A DNA stretch of 64,000 nt from Cyclaneusma minus (taxonomy: Eukaryota > Ascomycota > Leotiomycetes > Marthamycetales > Marthamycetaceae), in NCBI GenBank assembly GCA_037179335.1, contig JAKZHN010000013.1, forward strand, positions 248,001-312,000, written 5' to 3'. The stretch's first letter is position 1; each line of letters starts with the position of its first letter. The notes beneath the pieces are model-generated. The model made no database searches and was not told the DNA's origin. It saw only the letters and a list, made by a program, of their open reading frames with translations. Below, one piece after another: positions 1 to 11,572 of the stretch. The position numbers were made by a program, and so were the translations under genes.

Positions 1-1444
1 AATTATTTATCTTGGGTATTCCAAGGAATTTGATAGGCTGTAAAAGCGCACAAGATCTGCTCGACCTCGTTTGAATCAGGAATAGGGGCTTGTTCCTGCG
101 AAATATAGATATCGGTAACTTCTTGACTATATATAGAATTCAGGGGGAGAGTTACAAAGAGAGCTCTATTAATCAATTTCGAAAGTTTGCGCCGTCCACA
201 AGGTAAGTAGGACTGGGAACAAGCCCGAGTCGCGTGGCGAACCTTAACCAGGAGCAGAAGGGAACGTGATGGACACAGCATATGCATTGGACTATTTGCC
301 TGCTTTGCAAAATTGACAAATAATACCTACAGTCCGTCGTGTCATTCAATTGGTCAACGGTATATACTGTTCAACTATTTTTTCCGTAACCCGTTGTTAA
401 CGGCACGGAACAGTGCACGCGCATTCATAACCAGCACGCAAATTGTGGGTCGTGGTTCGTTTTCGATCAGATTATCGGTTACCAATTGACCATGTCATTT
501 CTTTTCATCATTTTCATCATCTCTCCTCGTGATATTTAATTATAAAGCTCTCCGTTCTTTCCGGTCCTAGCTGTGACAGCGCGAAATTCCTGACTCGTCA
601 ATACCTTCATCGTACTCACTCTCCCTCCAAGTCCCAAAAATGGCCAAGAAGTCATTACTACCTTCCATTTGCAGAAATAAGCCCCTATTCCTGCTATTTG
701 GCTTGCTGGACTGGATAAGTAGTCAAGAGCAGAAAGCACATCGAACCTCTATAAGTACTTTACCCTTTGCCCTCATACATTCAGTTTTCGAATCACCACC
801 GGTCCACAGCCATATGCTTACTTGCCATTTTAGGTAATATATAACGATTCAACCAAACTTCGGCATTTATAAACAATTAAACATGATCTATTAACTGCTT
901 TTCATTTGCCTATTTGGTCTTATTCGCGAGTATCGAGGCATCTACCCGTTAGACTCTTGTTCCCCTAAAGCTACTTGCAGCTGCTGTAACTTGCAAACTT
1001 CCCCGAATGGTCAGAAAGGTGAGCGCACTTCATAGAGTTGGCGGAAGGTTGCGAGTCAGAAGATGTGACCTACGTGTGTTGAGAGAAATGGAGGACGGGA
1101 AATCACATTCGAAATCGGATTCAAAGTCTCTCTGAAAGCATGGCCATCATAACATTCGGATCGGAGTATTCAGCCTGGTCATCACCAGGCAACAGTGGTA
1201 TGGAAAAACGTTCTCCCAAGCACCCGTAGCGACCCTCCGTGGGTGAAGTTGCTCTCGCTAGCGCCAAAGGCTTAACATAAAAGCAACCCAAGGATCCTGC
1301 GCCCTCTTCCTCTTCTTCTTTCCCCTCCAACTTCAATCCGAAGAGCGCCGCGGCCGCCCTGCTTCCTCTTGTTCCCCTCTCCCTCACTCGTGTTTCCGCG
1401 CTCCTTCTCGCTCGCTTTTCCATCGACCTCGAGCGCTCTCCATC
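1..1444. other. Left flank without a supported gene
   Basis: Only short open frames occur here and none resembles a known protein. Two segments of about 60 bp, around 68-125 and 640-700, are diverged inverted copies of each other; the shared core is AAGCCCCTATTCCTG on opposite strands and several differences are C/T or G/A. This looks like remnants of an old repeat. The last 150 bases before 1445 are pyrimidine-rich on the + strand, as expected for a fungal promoter or 5' leader. Confidence 0.5.
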
Positions 1445-2459
1445 ATGGCGAGTTTTGTGGAACAGACCTTCAACAACGGCGGCATCAAGCCTGAGTCTGC
1501 AGAAGCTTCTGACAAGGCCGCGCAGTCGGACTTGAAGGTATGTCATAATCTTCCAGATTCGGGAATGAATATCGAGAATGATGCTAACGCTTTGATACCC
1601 TAAGCTAGCATGAACTTCCCCAGCGACGACACCGACTTGGACGCTGTGGTTCGCGGCCTAGGCGCTCGAGTGGCCGAGCTCGAGCGTGAAAACAAGGCGC
1701 TCGTTGATGAGCGTGACATGCGCAAGGATGCCAACATCCCCGTTGCTTTGGAGGTACGTACATTGACACATCCCAATCCTGCCTTCAAATTTCAAAACCC
1801 CTAGGTACCTTATCCTAACATATTCTCAGATGCTGGAGAGCGGTGTGCGTGCACTCAAGCACGCTAAGCAAGTCGCCCTCAAGGGTAACAGAGAACTACA
1901 AAATGACATCGACGAATGCATCGCCGGCATCGCTACCCACCATATCACTTCCCCCACTGTGTTCTGCGACGTCACCGAGACCACCACGAAGGAGATGGTT
2001 TCCGAGCTTTTTGACAAGTACAGACAAGACGCCATCCACGCCCTCAACTCCGGCATCATTCGGCTCTACCAATACGGGGTCCAAAGTGCTCTGGAGACAC
2101 TCGACGATGACGAGTACGTGATCGAATCCACCATGGAGGCCTTCGAAGAAGCTTTTGAAGAACATCCCCTCGCCGTATCCAGAAAGGAGCAGCAGAGGCT
2201 CCGTGAAGACGCTGAGTATGCTCATTTGTGCTGGACAAGATCGCGCGAGATCGCTGAGCCGATTCTGATGGGCGCTTTCTCTGCCTTGCTTTCAGCCAAG
2301 GTTGCGCAGACTACTTTGGTGGGAGTTCAGGTCGATGGTACACGCCTTGGCTTGGCGCTCGAGGAGAAGCAGCTTGCAGAAATCGAGGATGTCAAGGTGC
2401 GTGGTCGCAAGGCTGCTGATGATGTGGAGAAGATCCTCCGGGGCACCCTCAGATTTTAA
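1445..2459 (+). CDS. Unrecognised protein, three exons, one frame-inconsistent junction
   Basis: I do not recognise this protein. Exon 1 starts at ATG 1445 (MASFVEQTFNNGG...) and meets a good GTATGT donor at 1538. Exon 2 carries the frame MNFPSDDTDLDAVVRGL... with a heptad-like helix (VAELERENKALVDERD) and ends at GTACGT 1754. Exon 3 runs 1830-2459 after a CTAACA branch site and CTCAG. The exon 2/3 join is in frame. The exon 1/2 join is not: the obvious acceptors (ending 1604 or 1608) do not continue exon 1 in the frame of 1610. A weak alternative donor at 1525 (GTCGGA) would restore frame. The remainder is acidic and largely helical (about 210 residues in exon 3), with no signal peptide or membrane segment. 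It could be a cytosolic coiled-coil protein. The gene is real on coding and splice evidence; the N-terminal structure is uncertain. Confidence 0.6.
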
Positions 2460-4240
2460 GGCGAGTGATCATGGGATTGTGAGGCCGGACGGTATGGGGC
2501 TTTAGGATGGTTAGATAATGCCGAAGCCAAAATAGCAGAAACAAGTCTCTGCCAACTTTACCCGAATTGCCTGATTTAGCTCGTGATTTTATGAGTAACC
2601 TTTGCTCTTCTACTCTTTTGTGATCCTTCAACTTCCTTCACCTACAGATTCTTCAAGAGGTGCGCTCAATCCCGACTGGAGTTTTGAAATCAAGGACAAG
2701 CTAAATCTAGCTGGGCTACCGTATCTCGCAAAAACGCGTTGCTCGTCGATTTTGCAGACACCTCTCCCTTGACCCTGAAAATCCCCTGAATAATCGGGAA
2801 TATCCCCTGGGATTACGAAAATCTACAGTGTCTCGAGTACCTAATCATGAATATTCTTGATGATTCGGAATATTTGATTCGGATGTACGCAAAAGTGGAC
2901 CTTGAGCTCTGGGAAGCATGTGCGACCCTGGAAAGCATATCGGTTTTAGAGCGTATATGTAACTATGGGCAAAATATATTGCTTTGGAGAATGTGGATGG
3001 CTTTAAGGCGCATATTGGCCTTGGGGAGCATATGTGGCTCTGGCTGACGGCATTTCAGAAAAGGACAGCATCCCGATTAGGCCTAGCTTGTCCTATATTT
3101 CAAAATGCCAGCCAAGATTTAGCTCACCCTTTCTTTCGCAAGAAGCAGTGCGTAAAGCCGCGAATGGTGAAAAGCAAGTGATCGAACTCCTCCCCTGAAC
3201 CCTCCTACGCCTTCCGCACCTCCCTCAAGCCGTATACAACAAACTGGTCGCTTCATCTTATCGCAAATCCTCAAAAAGATAGTTAATGGACAGTGAAACA
3301 GATTGAAGGGTACATCATCGGAGACTAAAATAGGTAAAGTACTAAGTAATACAAGCCGAAAGACAAGGCAATCAATCCATAAAACTCCATAACATGGAAC
3401 CCTTCCCCCTTCCACTCCCCACACCAACACCCCAGCAACCCACCACTTCTCAGCCCAGCAGGCCTTACCGCCGCAGGCCCGCAGCGAAGCGCGAAGCCGC
3501 CAAATCCCTCCACCGCCCTCCCACCATCCTCCCTCGCTTACCTCGCTTACCTCGCACCTCGCCTAAATACCCACACACCCAACAAATCCCCATCAAAAAT
3601 CACAAATGGCCGAGTAGTTAAGCATTTGCTTTCACGCATCTGGCGACGAACAAGGGGGGCACCTCTGAAGCGTCAACGGGTGTAGTCTGGCGGCCGTTCG
3701 TTTCTGGGACGCTGGGATCATTGACCAAGAGGCGTGTGGGGTAAATGCGAGGCTGTCTCCTGAGGCCCCCCAATAGCTAGGGTTCTTTTTTTAGAGCTTT
3801 TTTGGAGGGGAAGGAGAGGGAAGGGGGGCGGGTTGGTCACCCGTTTGGAGGTTTTTCGGGGGTAATAGTTTCTTTCAAATGAAGGAGTCGCGGGTTCGAT
3901 TCGGGGGGTTTGGGGGGTTTTTTTTGTCTTTTTGATGATTTTCTTGGTGCTGACTACTTCGAAGGTTGCAATGATACATGGTAACCAAGTCCACAATCTC
4001 CATAATTTACGGCCCCGTGGCAGCGTTGTGAGGCTCATCGATATATCATATCACTATCAAGTGTAAGCCTTTTCAGGGGTACCGTTTGGCAAAGCACGTT
4101 TGAGCATTATGTTACAGGTTGTAGGATCCGTTGCGCCCTGGACTTAATTCCCCCAGCTCATAGCCATTCCTCTCCTATGTATGTCACGATGCTACAGGAT
4201 CTCGCATCGCCTCAACTTCCACCGCCCACGCTTCGTAAAC
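2460..4240. other. Intergenic region between the first gene and SEC62
   Basis: No gene is supported in these 1.8 kb. It holds a degenerate 18-20 bp tandem repeat at about 2920-3048 and a C-rich stretch near 3394-3560. At 3607-3925 there are RNA polymerase III-like pieces (an A-box-like TGGCCGAGTAG near 3607, a B-box-like GGTTCGATTC near 3891, then a T8 run near 3917), but no tRNA fold. It also holds the 3' flank of SEC62. Confidence 0.5.
2920..3048. repeat. Degenerate 18-20 bp tandem repeat
   Basis: Roughly seven successive units resemble GGGAGCATATGTGGCTCTG (for example GGAAGCATGTGCGACCCTG, GAAAGCATATCGGTTTTAG, AAGGCGCATATTGGCCTTG). The units are strongly diverged, so this is an old minisatellite. 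No coding role is seen. Confidence 0.45.
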
Positions 4241-5522
4241 TCATTCTTCGTCAAACACTTCTTCCACCTTGGGTGCCATATGTTGTGTCGGAGCGACGGG
4301 TGTGGCCATCTGGTGTTCTGCTGATGTCGTGGTGGCTGTAGCAGGGGGCTGTACAGGCATACCCATGGTCATGGGTATGCTACTGTGATTACCAACAGTT
4401 TTCTTTGACGACTTTGACGACTTTGATGATTTCTTTTTCGACTTCTTGACCTATAGAAAAAAGCACATGTCAGTCCCTATCCGAATCTAGATCACCGCCA
4501 AGAAAACTCACCTCTTGCCATCCCCATACGGGCTTGAAACTGTCGAAAAAGCCCACATCCTCAAACAAGTTCGGAAACAACCACAATCCCGGCGAAGCCA
4601 CGACATAGGTGATGCAGAAGAGGATGAGTCGAACGATAGCCATGGCAAAAAACAGTCCAATCAGTCCCAGCATTCCCATACTCAAGTACCAAACGGCAAT
4701 CCTCAGCTTTACAGGCCAGAGCGGAAACATGACGACCGCAAATACCAGAGCAAGCAGACCGGCAGCGGTCAGCTTCTGCTTGATCTGCGAGCCCTCGTAC
4801 AGCCACACATAGTGCAGTTCCTCTCTGCACTCTTGCTGCTGCTCGATCTTCACGGTCCAGAGGCCCTTGACACGCTTCTTCTTGGCGTGGTCGTGGCCGG
4901 CGTGTTCGTCGATCTTGGATACGCGCAGGGCGAGGAGGGAGAGGGGGAGGAGCTTGAAGCAGTTTTCGAGGGAGGCGCGGTCGGTGATTTCGGGGAGGAG
5001 CTTGTTCTTCTTGCGGGCTTTCTCGTACTCGTCGGATTGCAGGGCGCGGAGAGCACGTTTCACTGAAGGAAGTGTTAGATTTCATTGTGAAGCTCTGGCG
5101 AGATGGGCAGTCATACCCTTGAACATGTCCTTTCTTTGGCCATTGAGAATACAGGTGCGCGGCTTCAGGTTCTGCTTCTTGAGGAAATTGGCGAGTGCGA
5201 GGGCCTCGGGCTTGGGTGGGCCGGGCTGTACGGGTTGCGGCTGGCCCTGCTGGGTGGGCTGCTGAGGTCGTTGAGGCTGTCCGGGCTGTCCGGGCTGTCC
5301 TCCGCCTTGAGCAGCCTGTCGCATCATAGCTTGCTGCTTCAACTGTTGTGCCTGTTTCAATTTCGCTACAAACTCCGGGACGGTCAGTCCAGCTTTCGCA
5401 GCATCTTCGTTCAGCCTTTGCTGCATCTGGGCGATCTGTTCCGGCGTAGGAGGTTGGCGAGGCCCCATTTGGGGCATCGGGCGAGGGCCTTGCTGTGGCG
5501 GTGCCTGCTGTGAGGAGGCCAT
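4241..5522 (-). CDS. SEC62: Sec62, ER protein-translocation subunit
   Basis: Sec62 is a membrane subunit of the Sec62/Sec63 complex, which helps post-translational import through Sec61 at the ER. Three exons close in frame to 388 residues: 5117-5522, 4512-5062 and 4241-4450; introns have GTATGA and GTGAGT donors. The N-terminus is Gln/Pro-rich (MASSQQAPPQQGPRPMPQMG). The conserved cytosolic block follows (ALANFLKKQNLKPRTCILNG, then MFKVKRALRALQSDEYEKA). Two membrane spans lie near residues 235-290 (KLTAAGLLALVFAVVMFPLW and MGMLGLIGLFFAMAIVRLIL). The family LWLFPNLFEDVGFFDSFKPVWGW segment comes next, ahead of a Lys/Ser-rich tail. The ATG at 5522 was chosen over an upstream in-frame Met (5606) because family members start directly with the Gln/Pro-rich leader. 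It is transcribed away from MTC6 with about 490 bp between the start codons. Confidence 0.93.
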
Positions 5523-6012
5523 TGTGGTCTGTGGAATGTGTACGAGTTCTTTGGGGAAGACTGCAAGGGAGACAAAGACGTCGTCGCAGCGATGCCACCT
5601 ATGCATCCGCGGTTGGGTCTCAATTAAAGTTGTTCTTTAGCGCCACAGCGCTCTAGTGGAGCATCTGTGGCTGTGCGAAGGAGTGCAATTAAGGATCTGC
5701 GCTTGTCCCCTTTTGAGCTAGTGCACTATCAGGGATGGCTTTCGAGGACCACATTACGTCTTTCAGGTGCACTAAACTCGGCCGACAAGTTAATCCTCAG
5801 CCACCCGTAAGTCAAGTCTCCATCTCACCATTCTGTCCGTACACAACAAGCAGATCAGTCATGTGGCTACCTGTCTCTTGCTACTTCCACCTTGACTTTC
5901 TTGTGTCACTCGTGCTTCCTTAATTCAGTTTCGAGAAGTCATTCGTTGTCCTCTCTCGTCTCTGCTTCCCGCGTTTGCCGAACAAACGACTTGCTTCACG
6001 ACCGAATTGTAA
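5523..6012. promoter_or_regulatory. Shared promoter region of SEC62 and MTC6
   Basis: These 490 bases separate two divergent start codons, so they should hold both promoters. No canonical TATA box or recognisable operator was identified by eye. Confidence 0.5.
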
Positions 6013-8140
6013 ATGTCCGAAAGCTATTCCCCCGATGCTGATGCACTTCCGAGTGGTAGCTACAACACGAACATTCTCGTAAGCGACTTCTCTGCTTGTT
6101 AGCTTTCCTTGGGATCTAATCTCGGTGTAGTCACAACGCGATGTTTCTCTCAATGTCCCCATAAACTTCGTCACCCAGCCAGGGGTGTCTTTGTCCGCTG
6201 CCTGTTTTCCAAACTTGGAATTCGAAGATGACGATTTCGGACGCTGCCTTTCCAATCTTCTGGCCGTAGGCTTCCGGAGATATGTCTTGGACATTTACTG
6301 GGATCAGCGGAAAGGCTCGTGGAGTTTCTGTCCCGTAGCTGCTCCACGTAGTACAACTACTGTCAGCTCTTCAGCAACTGTTTTTTCTTCGGCAACTGTG
6401 GCCAGAGCAACTGCGTCCGGTAGCTCATCATCAGCTTCTTCAACGAGCCCCGTAGCCACTGCAACCAATGACCTTGGGAGTCCAACCTCCTCTTCATCAT
6501 CCTTGAATTCCTCTCCGTCTCTTTCCGGCTCTTCCAATTCGGACTCTTCTAGCCCAGCTTCTTCCAGCTCGGACTCTTCCACCTCTTTTATTGCAGCCCG
6601 TCAAGAAACACAGACTAGCTCAAGAACGGAATTGAGCTCGAGCTCAACAGCGGATGTTAGCTCAGAAACAAGCGTGGCCAGTATCATCACAAGTACGATA
6701 GGGTCCGACAGACCGGGGGCCAGCACTGTCCCCGATTATCCGAACGGGCCGTTCTATTCCATTGGCCCCTATAACTGTACCACCACTGTCGATCTCTCGA
6801 CGTTCACAACCCAGCTGCTTAGCTATCTCGACGCTACCGAAAACACAATTGACGCTCATCTGATATATGTGGATCTCAATCTACATGCAGCAGCCAATGA
6901 CTCGGATCCGTTAGCCCCAGCACCCTCTCCTACAGCACTTCCGTCCGGCTCAAATCTCCTAAGCAATGCAATGACAGCAAACTTATCTACCTATATCTAC
7001 TCGCCGTCAAACCTCCAGTCAGATCGAGCAAACCTCAACAGATCATGGTATGAGGTCAATGCCATAAGTCGGCCGGCCGGTGAGTACTACTCGGTGTCCA
7101 TGAATGCCTACGGTGCGATCACAACCACGGATGGATGGCCCACAGAAAGCTACATAGAATTTTACAAAGCCAAAAGGCTTCTCCTGGGATATGGTACAGT
7201 CGATCCACAGCTGAAGAACTATAACTTCACCGAGGATGCGGACACGATATTTCCCTCAGGCTACATATCAGCCAATCAATCTGGGATAACCCCCTCCGCC
7301 TCTGGAAACATCGAAAGCGGATGCTTCTTCCAACCCGGCACTCTTGATCTCTCCTCCACCAACTCCTCTTGGGCAACCGTCTCCACCCTCCCCGGTTTTA
7401 GCTACGCCACAACCACCAATGCCGACCTGACCCCGACTCTCAACCTAACCACCTCTCTCATCACCTGCGGCATCTCCCCTATACTCAACGTTACCCTCCT
7501 CAACAGCACAGCCCAAACCAGCTTCTCTCCTTACCAATCCTTCTCCCGCGCCGCCATCTGGTCCTGGGCCCCTGACGAACCCAAAAACACCAGCGACTTA
7601 GATTTCCGCTGCGCCTCACTCCCAACCTCTCACAATGCCAGTCCCCACTGGTCCGTCTCCCACTGCTCAAACTCCAACTACGCTGCCTGCCGCCACCCCT
7701 CGCAACCCCATAACTGGACACTCTCCCCCTCCACCACTCCCTACTACTCCGCTATCTCATCCTGTCCCTCCCCCTTTGTATTCTCCGTGCCTCGCACATC
7801 GCTAGAAAACACCTACCTCTTCTCCACCATCCAAACACTCAGTTCTCACCGCGATTACGACAGCAACACACGCGTCTGGATAGACTACAACAGCTACAGC
7901 GTAGAAGGATGTTGGACCTCTGGCGGCATCAACGCAACATGTCCCTACAACGAAAACGGCGTACAACAAAAAGTGCAAGAACAGGAGGTAGTGGTGCCGG
8001 TAGTGGCGAGCGTGATTGTGCTTGTCATAGGCGCGGTGACTTGGTGGGCGAAGGGGGTGGGGAATCGGAGGGCGAGGAGGAGGGTTAGGGGGAAGTGGGC
8101 GGCGCAGAATGGGTTTGTTTATGAGGGGGTGCCTAGCTAG
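6013..8140 (+). CDS. MTC6: Mtc6-like secretory-pathway membrane protein
   Basis: This matches the fungal MTC6 family (maintenance of telomere capping 6); the name comes from yeast genetics and the biochemical role is unclear. Exon 1 is 6013-6078 and exon 2 is 6131-8140, joined in frame across a 52-nt intron (GTAAGC...GTGTAG) to give 691 residues. Family signatures sit at the N-terminus: SQRDVSLNVPINFVTQPGVS, then AACFPNLEFED and CLSNLLAVGFRRYVLDIYWD followed by WSFCPV. A long Ser/Thr-rich linker follows, then a cysteine-containing lumenal domain with many N-x-S/T sites. A single membrane span near residues 660-680 (VVVPVVASVIVLVIGAVTWW) is followed by a basic tail. It is probably a type I glycoprotein of the ER or cell surface. 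The assignment rests on remembered family motifs. Confidence 0.8.
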
Positions 8141-9427
8141 TTGTCTCGTTCATGTCAGCTTCAACGAAGTGAGCTGAGCGAACCTACCCCGCAGGTTCTT
8201 CTAAAGGTTCGAAATGCGCTTTTTTGAGTTTCCGACGACTTGTTATGGCAATTACACCAAGACTATTGTAATCTATCCAAGATTTGGCATCGGCTGATAT
8301 GTCATATGCACTTTTCGCAATTTCCCTGTCGGTGTGCAAGAAACCCGATTTTTTTTTGGAAAAAAAAAAGAGAGAGAATCGCCGCATGCATATATAGCGT
8401 CCCAAACGGGCAAATATGGGAAGCTCTGATTCGCTACCAGAACCTAAGTCTCCGCCGTAACCCCAAAAGTCTGTCGCACGTCACTGGGTCTGTCGGTGAC
8501 GAACGACTCTGTCGGGTCGTAATCGGCGAATCGCGCTGTCGGCCCCTGACTTGACTTGTGATGCCGAGCAATAACAGCGAGCGACTTTGCAACTAATCAC
8601 CTTTCAGAACGTAGCGCAAAGGCTGGGTTTCTTGCATCAATTGTAAAATCTTATGGTAGTAGTCGTAATATCAGCGCTCTTGGTAAAGAGAATTCTGAGA
8701 TGTTCTGTTTATACAGATTTTTAGGTAGTACTGGAATGGGATGGCAAATCCTAGTCAGAAGCTCAATTTACCACAGCCATAAAAAGGGACGCCTTGCTTT
8801 GGATCTTTCGTTTTTAAGGCCTTTTGAGAGCCAGGTGTGGTGGGACGTGAGGTCTCTACTATGATAAAGAAAGTGGCGCACACGATGAGCAGATGGAAGG
8901 CTTATAATATAGCTAGATGGCAGATTGTTAAGCTCGCGGATGTCGTTCTCGGAGCCTTAGTTTGTGCTCAGCATGAACCATAGTACTTCGCAACTTGTGT
9001 CGGTTGAGTGTTTCATGTCCGGTATCGGTTAGGTTTACCGCTTCCTAATTCCGGCGTCGGTCAAGTTCTTCAATGCTGGTATCGTTTAGCTTTCCTGACT
9101 TATGGATTTGTTAAGTTTATGTGGATGTCAGGGATAACGCCATATAGTCAGATCACATGTGCAAGAGGATAAGCGATACAGCAGTAGTTGTTCAATCCAG
9201 ATACCTACCTAAAGGGGGAAGTAATTGTGAAGAAAGTGAGGTTGGATAGCCGCTGATCGCCTTCGCCCTACCCAATAACCTTGTCCAAAGAAATTCGTTC
9301 ACATCATCTAGCAAACCATCTGGGAATTTTCGCGATGAGCTACTTGCTGAATCACGAACTTAGAACTGCTTAGCAAAGAGGGAGGGATCAAGTGCGATGT
9401 CGAAAGATCTGCATAGATAATCTTACC
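8141..9427. other. Intergenic region between MTC6 and the first FHA-kinase gene
   Basis: No supported gene in 1.3 kb. It is the convergent 3' flank of two genes. It includes A/T tracts near 8348-8375 and a short degenerate tandem repeat at about 8985-9100. Confidence 0.5.
8985..9100. repeat. Three diverged tandem copies of about 35 bp
   Basis: Successive segments read GTGTCGGTTGAGTGTTTCAT, CGGTATCGGTTAGGTTTACC, CGGCGTCGGTCAAGTTCTTC and TGGTATCGTTTAGCTTTCC. They share the core GGTATCGGTTAGGTTT with spacers of similar length. Function unknown. Confidence 0.4.
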
Positions 9428-11572
9428 TTACAAGTTTCTGGGACGTTTTGGTGCTTCTGGTGGTAATACACCAGAACTTGAACTCGGATCCTTCTTTCGC
9501 TTCGGCTTCGTCGGCTCTGCATTGCGGGTGCTCTCCTGGAGAGATCGTTTAGTCCATCGCGTTTGCAAATGTCACTGGTGTTCTTTCCTACCACTCTGCC
9601 CCTGTTTTCTGTAGCTCGGCCAGCTCTAGCCCCTTCCTTTCCACCTGAACTCGTTTCATAGCTCATGGCAGGTTGGGTCGGTTGAGCTTGGTGTCGCGGC
9701 GCCTGTTCCTGGCTCATGCTCATATCAAACTGGAGTGAGTCCGTCTGTCCTTGGAGCAGCGGTCGTCGACTGTCGTAAAGACTTTCATCCTTTCGATCAT
9801 GCGACAAAAACGGCAGAGGATCATTCTCGGAAACTTCATGACTCATATCATACATGTAAGTAGCGGTCGTTTGCGCTTGCAATGGATCACGCCGATCAGG
9901 CTCCGTAAGAGGAATGGCAGGGGGGGTCTGGATTTTTATGCCAGATGTCGGGGTGGGGACAGCAGCAGAACGATCTTGGAGGAGTGGAGTGAGCCTGAGC
10001 CGCTTAGCTTCCGCCCAACACTCGTTAGCGGTCCGCCTCTCCTTTGGATCAATGATTAGCATATATTTCAAAAGAAAATCCGCCATTAGATCCGGCTTCA
10101 TGGACTCGGCAAACGTGACAATGCTTTTGCACCATGCCAAGCCTGGCTTCCAATCAACCCCTGGTGGAAAGCCATAGACGCTTTGTAAGGCCACGACACC
10201 AAGCGACCAAATATCAGTGGCTTCATCATATCTTCCGTTTTTCTCCAGTTGGTCCCAAATTTCCGGTGACATGTAATACCATGTTCCAAGCATTGTTTTT
10301 GGCGAAGAGGAGGTGATGCCCTTCGCGAATCCGAAATCGGCGAGTTTCACGTTGATAGGGAATCTTTGGTGAACAAGAATGTTGGCTGGTTTAATATCTC
10401 GGTGAATATAACCACGGGCATGAACAGCGACCAAGGCATCGAGGCATTGACAGAGAACCTCTAGGCCGTCTCGCACAGGAAATTTTCGAACTTCCGATTC
10501 TTTGTACCGGGGGATAAAGTTTTGTAAATTCCCCTCAGGCGCAAGTTCGAGAAGCATCGAATATGGTGCAACGTCGGTTATTTTGCTGACAAATTTCACA
10601 ATATGATCCTAACAATAACATGGAGTTAGCAAAACGCCGCAGTATGCAGTAATGAGGGGCATGGCAACTAACATGATTTAGACCTGAGACTATCTCCATG
10701 ATTCGCATTTATCTGCTCCACGGGGGCTCTTCGTCTTTCGATGTTGGCTTTTGGTTCTCGGAATCGAGAAAGAACTTGCGAGCGTAGACGGCACCTGTAC
10801 TAACGTTCCAAGAACGCCGTACCACTCCCTGGGCACCTGAACCGAGCCGATCACGATCCTGGTCCAGGTCCAGGTAGATTGGATGGTGAGCAGATCTTAC
10901 ATCGCTTTGCTGAGCGGTCGAGGTGCCACTCTGGACACCAAGTCTACCAAAAGGAAGCTCGCCTGTGTCCTTCACATGCCGAAGGAATTGGTCAAGCTTC
11001 TGATTGTATGCATCAAAGTGGGCATGGTGCTTGGCAATGACTATTCGAAACTGGATATCCCACAGATGAATGATGATTTTATAATCTGAGATTGGTCCGT
11101 CGTCAAGAATCCAGGTGAAGGAAGTACCATCTTCGGTGGAACGGCGGGAAGCCTGCCCTCTACCGTCGTAACTGACTGCGGAAGGTCCTGTCGAAAGAGT
11201 GCGGATCACTGGTCGGCGCTGGTTGTCGAATGTAATAGCACAATGGCGCCGACCAATGTTTTTTAGCTCGGGCAAAATGATATCGCATTGATTGGTGTCG
11301 TGCCCGAACACAAAGCCCGGATGAGCCTTGCAACCGGAGCTGAAAGTGAGTCGGAGAGCTGGACAAGATGCTAGCATTCGTTGATCTTTCTCCTTGTCGT
11401 CATCTTCTCCAAACACTGTTGATTCTCGGTCGCCGCGCCGCGATTCGATGCCTGCCGATGGGGTTGGTCGGGAGGCCACCAGTAGTCGCTTATTGCTAGG
11501 GAGTCGCCAAGCACGCCGCGCATCACTGTTTGTAGCGTACAGGTAAGCGATGAGATTGGGGTCTTCTTCCAT
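9428..11572 (-). pseudogene. FHA-domain protein kinase gene with an in-frame TAA (copy A)
   Basis: Exons are 10673-11572, 9592-10608 and 9428-9535. All joins are phase 0, and the last intron has ACTAAAC and CTCCAG signals. The first about 130 codons contain an FHA-like phosphothreonine-binding domain (PGFVFGHDTNQCDIILP, GRRHCAITFD). A kinase domain follows: glycine loop LGSGAQGVV, lysine in YARKFF, HRDIKPANILV, LADFGFAKG and YYMSPEIWD, all catalytic residues present. A Ser/Pro and basic tail ends in PEAPKRPRNL. However, codon 288 is TAA, directly before MRIMEIVSGLNH. The paralogue at 15.6 kb reads through the equivalent site (KDMRMIEQI). No alternative donor removes it in frame. Either the gene is dead, or it makes an FHA-only protein, or this is a sequencing error. 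The kinase half still looks constrained. Confidence 0.75.

Noticed and set aside
3604..3925. Pol III-like A box, B box and T8 run suggesting a tRNA with a long intron
   Set aside because: The T-arm strands (GCGGG and CGGGG) do not pair, acceptor strands cannot be matched, and the boxes are about 280 bp apart; no tRNA fold results.
4561..5598. A 345-codon minus-strand frame over SEC62
   Set aside because: Reads straight through a Sec62 intron in a different frame and has low-complexity Arg/Pro composition; it is a shadow.
9428..9600. A long basic C-terminus (RRSRSERRIRVQVLVYYHQK) for FHA-kinase copy A
   Set aside because: A 56-nt intron with ACTAAAC and CTCCAG leads into a better frame ending PEAPKRPRNL, so the unspliced tail is a false extension.
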